A stretch of DNA of 11,204 nt from the NCBI GenBank assembly GCA_964434955.1, contig CAYSXI010000172.1:1-11204 (forward strand). The letters run 5' to 3'. A program made the position numbers and the translations under genes. This DNA comes from JANQLU01 sp964434955 (GTDB lineage: Bacteria > Planctomycetota > Planctomycetia > Pirellulales > Pirellulaceae). Numbering within the stretch: position 1 is the stretch's first letter; the number at the start of each line of letters is the position of its first letter. Under the pieces are notes generated by a model, which did not search any database, had not been told where the DNA came from, and saw only the letters and a list, made by a program, of their open reading frames with translations. This document shows positions 1-6,581 of this stretch, in pieces.

Positions 1-16
1 TACACTCTTTCCCTAC
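1..16 (+). other. Probable Illumina adapter remnant
   Basis: The first 16 bases, TACACTCTTTCCCTAC, are identical to an internal stretch of the Illumina TruSeq universal adapter, which continues ACGACGCTC; the window instead continues CCATTGG. The last 8 bases, TTCCCTAC, also belong to the genomic foldback arm, so the junction lies in an 8-base microhomology. This is best explained as a sequencing-library chimera at a contig end. The match is seen directly; the artefact reading is inference. Confidence 0.75.
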
Positions 17-191
17 CCATTGGCCTACCACGTTTGTGTTTCCAGACGGCTGATGCCAAAATCGAAACACAAACGTGGTAGGCCAATGGGTAGGGAACGA
101 AGCCAAACACAAGGTCGGAGCGTCCCCATTGCCAGTAATCCTGATGAAGCACGATTAAAAAGAGAATCAGGCCCCAGAAGAAATATCGCAT
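3..191 (-). CDS. DUF3311-family small membrane protein, N-terminal part
   Basis: The frame starts at ATG 191 and stays open to the window edge, so only the N-terminus is present. It begins MRYFFWGLILFLIVLHQDYW, a hydrophobic segment followed by QDYWQW and then FGFVPYPLAYHVCVS. This order (membrane helix, Q-D-x-W, V-F-G-F-x-P, L-A-Y-H) fits the DUF3311 family of roughly 70-100 residue integral membrane proteins, which are often encoded just before a sodium:solute symporter. The reading is sensible to about residue 50 (Trp at 42-44). The remaining residues come from the foldback arm and are probably not real. The ATG overlaps the TGA of the preceding small ORF (TGATG), a classic coupling arrangement. 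The family call rests on memory of the motif; the role is unknown beyond a likely accessory to transport. Confidence 0.6.
   Translation of the reverse strand, partial: MRYFFWGLILFLIVLHQDYWQWGRSDLVFGFVPYPLAYHVCVSILASAVWKHKRGRPMGRERV
9..97. repeat. Perfect 34-bp inverted repeat (foldback), probably artefactual
   Basis: Bases 9-42 are the exact reverse complement of 64-97, separated by a 21-base spacer (43-63). The identity stops exactly where the left side becomes adapter-like (base 8 against base 98). The right arm and spacer encode a sensible DUF3311 N-terminal region on the minus strand, whereas the left arm would add an implausible basic segment to it. The right arm is therefore likely genomic and the left arm a foldback copy. 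A natural hairpin or a mobile-element end is less likely, since no element boundary or target duplication is visible. Confidence 0.8.
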
Positions 192-295
192 CAGTACTTA
201 TCGTCCAAGATCCAAAGTTCCAACCAAGTTCGAAAGATTCCGATCTTATCAAAAAGGCCTCGCATGCCCAATCGTTGGAGGTGACGCAAGAGCAT
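191..295 (-). CDS. Possible 34-residue small protein, coupled to the DUF3311 gene
   Basis: From ATG 295 the frame reads 34 residues, starting MLLRHLQRLGMRGLFDKIG and ending LELWILDDKY. Its TGA (193-191) shares a base with the DUF3311 ATG (191-189). It fills the 147-base gap between the chorismate-lyase-like gene (ending at 339) and the DUF3311 gene, which would otherwise be unexplained spacing in a tight operon. The frame extends upstream to 382, but a start there would overlap the previous gene. The peptide is Leu-rich with basic residues early and acidic ones late, so it could form an amphipathic helix. No family is recognised. It may equally be chance; the overlapping stop/start is the main support. 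Confidence 0.35.
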   Translation of the reverse strand: MLLRHLQRLGMRGLFDKIGIFRTWLELWILDDKY

Positions 296-338
296 AGAAA
301 CGGTTGCTGCGTGTTGCCAATAAGTGTTGGTCGACGAA

Positions 339-887
339 CTACTCGACAACAATCTCAAGCAACTCGATCGCCGGCGAGCCATTGCAATAGATCAACGCAG
401 TACGGCCATAGCATTTTTGCAGTTCGCCATTTGTCATGTGCTTGTTCAGATCCATCCCTGGGACGACTTCCCAGGTCGCCACCAATCGAACTTTACGAAG
501 CACATCATTTTCAATCAGGATTCGTCCAAGCGGACGCGATTTTGAGCGAATCTCGTCCTGGACCGATTGCTCGAGAACCGATAAATCCAAACGGACGATC
601 CCGTATTGGACCACACGCTGGTCGGTTGAATTTCGCAATAGAATCTTACGTGAATAGTGTTGCGGATCGATCTTTTCGTCGACGACTTCCAATTCGCAAG
701 GGCAACCGTGGTAGGCCTCAATCGTCTCCGTCATGTGCTCATCGTGAGCCAGGAGCCTGCGATAGTTGGTTGGCAATTCTTCCGCCACGATTTCCTCAAA
801 CGCCCCAAGGTCCGCTTGCCGATCAAAAAAAATCTCGATCAACTCGTGCAATTCAGGCGTCGTCGGGTTGGAAGGGTCCACGTTCAT
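339..887 (-). CDS. Chorismate-lyase-like protein (UbiC / Rv2949c-type fold)
   Basis: This 182-residue protein has the motif order of the chorismate pyruvate-lyase superfamily: RRLLAHDEHMTETIE (about 43-57), a central Y-S-R-K-I-L-L (78-84), a V-x-Y-G-I-V-R strand (93-99), PLGRIL (119-124), YGR (160-162) and a C-terminal LLEIV (176-180). Family members convert chorismate to hydroxybenzoate plus pyruvate. In UbiC an Arg in the central strand and a Glu near the C-terminus are catalytic; R80 or R85 and E178 are the candidates here. There is no signal peptide, so it is cytosolic. It lies 16 bases after the polyprenyl synthase stop, so it is almost certainly co-transcribed and may supply an aromatic prenyl acceptor. 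Catalysis is unproven: the fold is shared with non-enzymatic UTRA-like domains. The ATG at 887 follows AGGA with very short spacing. Confidence 0.6.
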   Translation of the reverse strand: MNVDPSNPTTPELHELIEIFFDRQADLGAFEEIVAEELPTNYRRLLAHDEHMTETIEAYHGCPCELEVVDEKIDPQHYSRKILLRNSTDQRVVQYGIVRLDLSVLEQSVQDEIRSKSRPLGRILIENDVLRKVRLVATWEVVPGMDLNKHMTNGELQKCYGRTALIYCNGSPAIELLEIVVE

Positions 888-903
888 TTCCTAACTGAAC
901 GAA

Positions 904-3042
904 CTACCGGGGGGCGATGATCGGCTGGATGTCGGACATCGTCGGTTCAACGATTGAAATCGTCGGCGTTGTGTCTTCAGGACGATCCAAAACCGTATCA
1001 ACCAGATAGTAGAGAAGGTGGCGAAGCGCATCCGGTTCGATTCCGTCTGCGTCCGCTTCGGCACGCTGTTGATACTTGTCGACCAGCTGATGAGCTTTTT
1101 CGAAAACTCCCGCTTCGAAATACAGTTGACGGGCGCGATTCACGATGGCTTCGTTCGTCATGCCCTCATTTGCCGCTGTGCCATCGACCAACTTGACCAA
1201 CTCGGACTTCTGTTCGTCCTTGAGACCTTCCAGGGCCAATGCCCAAAGCAAGGTCGGACGTCCGCCAAGCAAGTCGCCGCCGGCGTTGATCTTGTTGTCC
1301 GAATCTCCTTCCCAGTCCTTCAGGTCATTCAAGATCTGGAAGGCAACGCCCAGGTTGCGTGAGAATGATCGGATCGAATCGCGATAATCATCTACGGGCC
1401 CTGCCATTCGAATGCCGACCATGCACGCGGCTTCAAAGGCTGGCGAAGTTTTCAACGCGTAAATTTTGAGCGCGTCGATCGGCTTCAAATTCTTGTCTTT
1501 GGCGTCTCGCCAAATCAACTCGGCACCCTGCCCCTCCGCAAGTCGGGAATGGGCATCCGCCAAACAGTCAACGGCATCCGCCACGACATCGCCGCCGACG
1601 GCCTTTGTTTCGCGGCTCAGCAAGCGATAGCCGAGGCCAATCATGTAGTCGCCAACGTTGATTGCCGTTGGAACGCCGAACGTTTTGTGCAGTGAAGGTT
1701 TGCCGTACCGGTATAGATCATCATCCTCGATATCGTCATGAACCAATGAAGCCTTATGGAAGGCTTCGATCGACACGGCGGCGCGTTTGACACTGTCACT
1801 GAAGGCTTCGACAACCTTCTCACCGTCGGCTTCGGTTGCGAGACCACCGGTCATTGCGTCATAGGTCGCCAGGGTGATAAACGGACGCGAATATTTTCCA
1901 CCGCGAGAAAGGAAATCGAGGGCAATGGTTTCGGTACTGGCGATGGGATCCAGCACCGAGGCCGCGTTTCCATTCAGCTCTGCCAGGTTCGGAATTGTTT
2001 CGTCGGCCCCGACACGCATTCGAGGAACCAGCTGCTTGAGCGGTTCCGGTTCGAACATCTTGGCCGAACCCCGCATCAAATGAATGAATGACTTGGTCTT
2101 CTGCTGGCCTTGCTCGTAGGGGACATTCACCATCTCGCTGACCCAGTCTTCGTCGACTGACGTGTTTCGGCAGTCGCTCGAAAGAAGCGGAACCGCCATG
2201 CACGGAATGCCGGCCAGCAAAATTTTGTCGATCGCTTTTTCGAGAACATTGAGACAAGCCACGCCGACAATCGCGTCAACGTATCCACTCACAATAATCT
2301 TGAGAACGATCGGCGACCCTTCCGCCACCAAAACCTTGTAACCGAGGTCCTCCGCGCGTGTTCGAAAGTCGGCGATCGAGCAGGCACCACACGTTTTGCA
2401 GTCGAGGCCAAACTGATCGTAGTCGGCCGGACAACCTTGGGCATGCTTCAAGCAATGTGGCAAGAGAAACAAACGCCGCTCATAAGGGATGTTCGCAATT
2501 TGATCTTTCCAAAAGGCCGACGATAGCATCACCATCGTCCATCCCAGGTACCCTTCCGGTTGACCCGCGTCCGCCAAAATCTGGCGGGCGATCTTCTCCA
2601 TTTCGTCTTTTGACAATACGCGATCGCGCGGAAGTCCGTTGGCGATTTCGATGCACTGTGCACGAAGTGCAATCCGCAGGTCTTTCGACTGGGGCACATC
2701 TTTCAGATGCGACGTCTTTCGACGGCGAGATCGACGCTTCCGCGGAGCCCCATCTCCATTGGACTCACTTGATGAACTTCCATTGTCTGTTGTGCCGTTG
2801 CTCGACTCAAAAATGGCGACGTTCGATTTCAAAATGGGAGTCCCCGGCTGACCGTTGCTATTCGCAGAGCTGTTTCCGTTGGAAGCGCCATTTCCACCGG
2901 GTGTATTGCTTCCATGGGGTGTATCGCCCAAGTCGACCGCACCGTTCTCGTTGGATGCGGAACTGGGAACGGTCGTCGATTCAGAGACGTTAGTGCTATT
3001 TGATGAACTCAACGAAGTTTCCCACAAGTGTATTCGTGCCAC
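904..3042 (-). CDS. DUF116-polyprenyl diphosphate synthase fusion protein
   Basis: The 712-residue protein has three parts. Residues 1-110 are low-complexity Ser/Asn/Gly, ending in a basic RKRRSRRRK patch. Residues about 120-310 are a DUF116 domain with clustered cysteines (C197, C204, C215, C218, C221, then C263, C281, C291), suggesting a metal or Fe-S site. Residues about 355-690 are a trans-isoprenyl diphosphate synthase: GGKYSRPF (381-388, substrate Lys/Arg), first Asp-rich motif DDIED (436-440) and second motif NDLKD (572-576), where the usual first Asp is Asn. It should condense isopentenyl diphosphate with an allylic diphosphate; chain length cannot be read safely. The upstream cyclase (85-base gap) suggests a squalene- or polyprenyl-type product. 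The start taken is GTG 3042; no in-frame ATG occurs before residue 148, and an out-of-frame ATG sits 4 bases upstream, so the N-terminus is uncertain. Confidence 0.88.
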   Translation of the reverse strand: MARIHLWETSLSSSNSTNVSESTTVPSSASNENGAVDLGDTPHGSNTPGGNGASNGNSSANSNGQPGTPILKSNVAIFESSNGTTDNGSSSSESNGDGAPRKRRSRRRKTSHLKDVPQSKDLRIALRAQCIEIANGLPRDRVLSKDEMEKIARQILADAGQPEGYLGWTMVMLSSAFWKDQIANIPYERRLFLLPHCLKHAQGCPADYDQFGLDCKTCGACSIADFRTRAEDLGYKVLVAEGSPIVLKIIVSGYVDAIVGVACLNVLEKAIDKILLAGIPCMAVPLLSSDCRNTSVDEDWVSEMVNVPYEQGQQKTKSFIHLMRGSAKMFEPEPLKQLVPRMRVGADETIPNLAELNGNAASVLDPIASTETIALDFLSRGGKYSRPFITLATYDAMTGGLATEADGEKVVEAFSDSVKRAAVSIEAFHKASLVHDDIEDDDLYRYGKPSLHKTFGVPTAINVGDYMIGLGYRLLSRETKAVGGDVVADAVDCLADAHSRLAEGQGAELIWRDAKDKNLKPIDALKIYALKTSPAFEAACMVGIRMAGPVDDYRDSIRSFSRNLGVAFQILNDLKDWEGDSDNKINAGGDLLGGRPTLLWALALEGLKDEQKSELVKLVDGTAANEGMTNEAIVNRARQLYFEAGVFEKAHQLVDKYQQRAEADADGIEPDALRHLLYYLVDTVLDRPEDTTPTISIVEPTMSDIQPIIAPR

Positions 3043-3127
3043 CCATCCTACGATTCGAATCGAGTGAGTGGTTCAATTTCATTTTGTCGGGGATCCGCGC
3101 AAGTTAAAAATCCAAAGACTTGGAAAG

Positions 3128-5104
3128 CTAAATTTGCTCAAACTCCCCTTCCATCTCGATCAGCCGGCCATCCCAGCCAAATTCCCGGGCCCGACTCAAA
3201 GCTGCGGTCGAGTATAGGATCGGATAGAGCTTTTCATAATACCATAGCTTGGCGAAGTAAAAACCAATTGGCCACGGATGCTGATGTTTTCCCTCGTAAA
3301 CCGCAAAGTTAAGCCAGTTTAAACCACGGGCGATGGACTTGCGGAGCCTGCCGAGTTTTTCGTGGTCTCGACCCATTTCCAGTTGGCCGACGGCAAAACG
3401 TTCCGCGACCAGCAAAGCATCGAGTGCGAGAGCCGTTTCCTCCACCGAACCGTTCGTTTTTTGATTTGGACCGGCCAACGATTCACCGCCGCCCCAGCTG
3501 CCCTGATTGGGATAAGTCGCCGAAATGTTTTGCTGATCCACCAGCCAGATTAAACCTTCTTCCAGCAGAGAAGTATCGGTCAGGTACTGGGGTGAATTTC
3601 CGTTCTGAAATCCGATTTCCACCAAAGCCAAAATGACTTTGGCGGTTCCGTAAACCGGATTGTCCTCGTCCGGTCGGTCCTGATTTCCAAACCAGAGAGG
3701 ATCCCAGCTTCCATTTTCTTTTTGGGTTTTCGTAAGATACTTAACGCCTTGTTTCAGGGCCTGATCGATCTTGCCTTTGGGAAAACGGTCTGAAAAACCT
3801 GCTTCCAGAATCGGCTTCCAGCAGTCGATGGCTCGCAAGACATGGGCGGTAATGTCACTGCCACTTCGGTCGAAAGGCAAACGTCCCCAGCCACGGCAAA
3901 ACGTCGGCCAACCGTCGTCACGATTTTGCAAGTCCAGCAACCATTGAACACCATTCGCCGACGCCTCGATGAGTGATGCCTTTTTTTCTTCGTTCAGTCC
4001 ACCGAAGTCATGAAACTTTTTGAGCGCAAGCAACGCGCCCGGCGTGTCATCCGCGTCGGGAACCGCTCCGCTCAAATCGGACCATCCCCATCCGCCGGGT
4101 GCGGATCCCGTAAAAGGGTGAACCGATTTGTATTGGCATTTCATGACCCAATCCAAATCGACCTGGCTCAAGAACGACTCGGAATCCTGGTTGGAATCGG
4201 AGGCGACCGCGTTGACCGAAAGGGTCGTCACCCATGTCGCGAGATTGGTGTCGATCGGCCAACTTCCTTCCTGGCGGAAGGACTCCCGGATGAACCGTAG
4301 TCCTGCTTGAACTACCGGATGATTTTCGCGTCCGCTATGGATCAATGCCATGGAAACGAAACAAGTCAACGGAATGGCTTCCAAAAATCCGCCCGACGCC
4401 GGTTGCATCTTTTGCAAGACGTCCAGGCTACGGCCGACCGAAAATTTTCTGGCAAATCGAGTTAGCGGGTTCCAGGGAGGGTCGGCGAAAAATTTGGCTT
4501 GCCCGATCGCCACAAGCGCCGGAATGGCATAGCTGACCACGGGCATGCGAACGAAGCGATAAAACTTTTGCGGAACACAGGCTAACTCGAATGGCAGAGC
4601 GGCGACTTGCTTCCAGGGCAAGATTCCCGCGATCGCACAATTGGCCATGATCGGAACGGCGAAGGTCTTGTCCTTGCCATAACGCTTTTTCAGTCCGTCC
4701 CAGCGTCCTTTCGAATCAACGTAGCTCCAGGCAAGGTCGATGACCTTCGAGTTCTCGTCGGTTTGACCGGTAAGATGTAGCGCCGCGATCGCCAACAACG
4801 TCGTTGAAATATTCGAATGACTCTTGTCGGTGTCACCCCAACCCCCATCGGTATTCTGCTGCATCAAGAGCCAACGAATGCCTCCATCCATCTGCTCCTT
4901 CATCCAGCAATTTTCCGACGAATCGATGTCCACTCGGCCGACCATCAATCCGAGGACGCTCAGGGCAGTGGCGGTCGAAAGAGCCGACGCAGAAAGCTCG
5001 CCTGTCCATTTGCCGGCGACATTTTCCGCCATCAAATCGTCGAGGACGCGGCGGTGCGCCACTTGTAACGGGCTCGTTTTTCCCCTGTTTGCCGTCGTTG
5101 TCAA
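3128..5104 (-). CDS. Class II terpene cyclase, squalene-hopene / tetraprenyl-curcumene cyclase type
   Basis: This 658-residue protein is a squalene-cyclase superfamily member of usual length. The protonating Asp motif is D350-A-D352-D353 (VPDADDTPGALLAL). Several QW-type repeats are visible: QQNTDGGWG (82-90), QEGSW (278-282), QNRDDGWP (393-400), QKENGSWD (461-468) and QGSWGGG (534-540). The C-terminus has the typical PIGFYFAKLWYYEKLYP (612-628). These enzymes cyclise linear polyprenes such as squalene at the membrane without diphosphate ionisation. The N-terminal GKWTGELSASALSTATAL and the region PVVSYAIPALVAIGQ (188-202) look closer, from memory, to sporulenol / tetraprenyl-beta-curcumene cyclases than to canonical hopene synthases, so the substrate is open. 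It is the first gene of the minus-strand group. The longest frame starts at TTG 5104; the next ATG (residue 25) would cut a region that looks conserved. Confidence 0.9.
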   Translation of the reverse strand: MTTTANRGKTSPLQVAHRRVLDDLMAENVAGKWTGELSASALSTATALSVLGLMVGRVDIDSSENCWMKEQMDGGIRWLLMQQNTDGGWGDTDKSHSNISTTLLAIAALHLTGQTDENSKVIDLAWSYVDSKGRWDGLKKRYGKDKTFAVPIMANCAIAGILPWKQVAALPFELACVPQKFYRFVRMPVVSYAIPALVAIGQAKFFADPPWNPLTRFARKFSVGRSLDVLQKMQPASGGFLEAIPLTCFVSMALIHSGRENHPVVQAGLRFIRESFRQEGSWPIDTNLATWVTTLSVNAVASDSNQDSESFLSQVDLDWVMKCQYKSVHPFTGSAPGGWGWSDLSGAVPDADDTPGALLALKKFHDFGGLNEEKKASLIEASANGVQWLLDLQNRDDGWPTFCRGWGRLPFDRSGSDITAHVLRAIDCWKPILEAGFSDRFPKGKIDQALKQGVKYLTKTQKENGSWDPLWFGNQDRPDEDNPVYGTAKVILALVEIGFQNGNSPQYLTDTSLLEEGLIWLVDQQNISATYPNQGSWGGGESLAGPNQKTNGSVEETALALDALLVAERFAVGQLEMGRDHEKLGRLRKSIARGLNWLNFAVYEGKHQHPWPIGFYFAKLWYYEKLYPILYSTAALSRAREFGWDGRLIEMEGEFEQI

Positions 5105-5149
5105 AATAAACCGTGTATTGAAATCCCGGTGGTCTAGATCGTAGGCTGT

Positions 5150-5177
5150 ATTCTACTCAAGCTCTTCATCGAGACAA
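5150..5177 (-). promoter_or_regulatory. Candidate sigma70-type promoter for the terpene cyclase operon
   Basis: On the minus strand TTGTCT (5177-5172; 4 of 6 to TTGACA) is followed after 16 bases by TAGAAT (5155-5150; 5 of 6 to TATAAT). Transcription would begin near 5140, leaving a leader of about 35-40 bases before the TTG at 5104, consistent with that early start. The site lies in the 108-base gap between divergent genes. Planctomycete promoters are poorly defined, so this is a suggestion. Confidence 0.35.
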
Positions 5178-5212
5178 ACGACGCCAGCGAACGATACCCG
5201 AAAGTAAAACGC

Positions 5213-6382
5213 ATGACTAACCAAAGTTCTGACTTTGACAAGATAAAAAGCTTGATTGACCAGGAGGGAACCGATGCGGCACTTGGGTTTTTGGCAAAAC
5301 AGTTCTCCCAGCAACAGGAGTTTCATAAACTATTTGAAGTCCTGAAGATGCAGGCGCGACAGGAATGTGGCTTGCCTCTGCTCTACGACGAGAACCTGGA
5401 CTCGCTGGCTCCGGACACTCAAAAAGATTTTGAAGAGAAACTTTTGCAGGCCTGTGAAAAGGTGGGCGAACTTTTTTTCAAAGCCGGTGACCCAACCAAT
5501 GGCTGGATGTATTTGCAGCCGGTGGCCGACAGCGACCGCGCGCGGGAGTTGCTCATGCAGATTCCAATCACGCCCGATAACGTTGATGAAGTCGTGCAGA
5601 TCGCCCTGGCCGAATCGGTAGCCCCAAGCTACGGATACGATTTGATGCTCAAGCACTTTGGGACCTGCAATTCGATCACCACGTATGATTCTCAAGTGGC
5701 CGTCCTTTCCAAACCGGTCAAGCAGGAAACGGCCGAGTTGTTGATTGCGCATCTCTACCACGAGATTTGTGAGAATGTTCGAAATCATATTCAGGAACAG
5801 GAGCAGGCGGCGCCGAAGCAATCAACGTTGGTTGAGTTGATCGCAGATCGGGACTGGTTGTTTTCCGGCGGCGGGCACCACGTCGACACCACCCATTTGG
5901 CGTCGGTCGTTCGAATTGCCCGAAACGCGCGAGACCCAGCTGCGATCGCCAAAGCCATCGAACTCTGTGAATACGGAATGCAACTGGATGAACAGTTTCA
6001 CTTCGAAGGCGATGAGCCTTTCGAAAATGTTTATCCGGACCACCACCAGTTTTTTCGCGGGCTGAACGGTGACGATCCCGAGCAAACGGAAGCCTGGTTT
6101 CTGAAGAAAATTGCCGCCATGCCGCCCGGGATGCTCAAAAGTATCACCGTGGAAACGCTGATTGATTTCCTCGCCAATGTCGGGCGGCCCGAGCGGGCAA
6201 TCGAAGTCTCACTTCGTGAACGTGATGATGAGCATCAAAATATGGGGATCGCGCCCGACTTGTTTGCGCTGGCCCAGTCCGAAGCGGACTTCGTGAAGAT
6301 CAAACAGCATTTCGAAAAAGACCAGGATCTTCTGAGTTTTTCCATCGCTCAAATCCTGGCAAACTCCAGTTCAACCAACTAG
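5213..6382 (+). CDS. Conserved-looking helical protein of unknown function
   Basis: A 389-residue acidic, cytosolic protein with no signal peptide or membrane segment. It is predicted by eye to be almost wholly helical, with pairs of helices that resemble tetratricopeptide-like repeats without clear consensus. Notable stretches are LFEVLKMQARQECGLPLLY (about 41-59), the GDPTNGWMYLQPV segment (92-104), a GGGHHVDTTHL stretch (219-229) and ENVYPDHHQFF (269-279); the two His pairs might be metal ligands, but this is speculative. Residues 300-350 look like a helical hairpin repeat with NVGRPERAIEVSL. It is divergent from the terpene cyclase, sharing a 108-base intergenic region, but no functional link is visible. 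The ATG at 5213 lacks a clear Shine-Dalgarno site. I do not recognise a named family. Confidence 0.8.
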   Translation: MTNQSSDFDKIKSLIDQEGTDAALGFLAKQFSQQQEFHKLFEVLKMQARQECGLPLLYDENLDSLAPDTQKDFEEKLLQACEKVGELFFKAGDPTNGWMYLQPVADSDRARELLMQIPITPDNVDEVVQIALAESVAPSYGYDLMLKHFGTCNSITTYDSQVAVLSKPVKQETAELLIAHLYHEICENVRNHIQEQEQAAPKQSTLVELIADRDWLFSGGGHHVDTTHLASVVRIARNARDPAAIAKAIELCEYGMQLDEQFHFEGDEPFENVYPDHHQFFRGLNGDDPEQTEAWFLKKIAAMPPGMLKSITVETLIDFLANVGRPERAIEVSLRERDDEHQNMGIAPDLFALAQSEADFVKIKQHFEKDQDLLSFSIAQILANSSSTN

Positions 6383-6394
6383 CTTTGCCCCACC

Positions 6395-6481
6395 CCCTAC
6401 GAGCACGAATCGCCAGCGAGTGGTTCGATCGAATCTACCGCCCCAAACCCTACAAGCAAGAAGCGCAAGCGAGTGGTTCGA
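6395..6481 (+). repeat. Two copies of a 34-base intergenic repeat ending GCGAGTGGTTCGA
   Basis: Bases 6395-6428 and 6448-6481 both start CCCTAC and end AGCGAGTGGTTCGA; they match at 30 of 34 positions and are offset by 53 bases. They begin 13 bases after the stop of the helical protein. The core AGCGCAAGCGAGTGG resembles, from memory, a dispersed intergenic repeat common in Pirellulaceae genomes. It is not clearly palindromic. Its role is unknown. Confidence 0.7.
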
Positions 6482-6511
6482 CTTCCGACCCCGATTTCCC
6501 TGACAGCGCAC

Positions 6512-6547
6512 AAAAAAAACGGCTTGGGCCAGACTGACCCAAACCGT
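6512..6547 (-). terminator. Rho-independent terminator of the Cys-rich protein gene
   Basis: On the minus strand ACGGTTTGGG (6547-6538) pairs with CCCAAGCCGT (6528-6519) through 10 base pairs with one T-G wobble around a 9-base loop, followed by a run of eight T (6519-6512). It lies 35 bases past the stop at 6582. The plus strand lacks a T tract after the hairpin, so it acts only on the minus strand. Confidence 0.8.
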
Positions 6548-6581
6548 GTATATAAAAATCGCAATGCGATTTATTCAATCA

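Noticed and set aside
9..97. Foldback read as a mobile-element end, CRISPR-like unit or natural terminator
   Set aside because: The adapter match and the breakdown of the DUF3311 reading at the same point make a library artefact the simpler explanation; there is no repeat-spacer pattern or T tract.
20..898. Long plus-strand open frame of 292 codons
   Set aside because: It lies opposite the chorismate-lyase-like, small and DUF3311 frames, has an Arg/Ser/Pro-rich composition without motifs, and its start sits in the artefactual foldback.
2358..2993. Plus-strand 211-codon open frame
   Set aside because: It is antisense to the DUF116 domain and the low-complexity tail of the fusion protein, and its composition is that of a shadow frame.
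3051..3062. 12-bp palindrome CGATTCGAATCG between the cyclase and the prenyl synthase genes
   Set aside because: It is short, and the nearby GAGTGGTTC is only a 9-base match to the 6395-6481 repeat; both could be chance.
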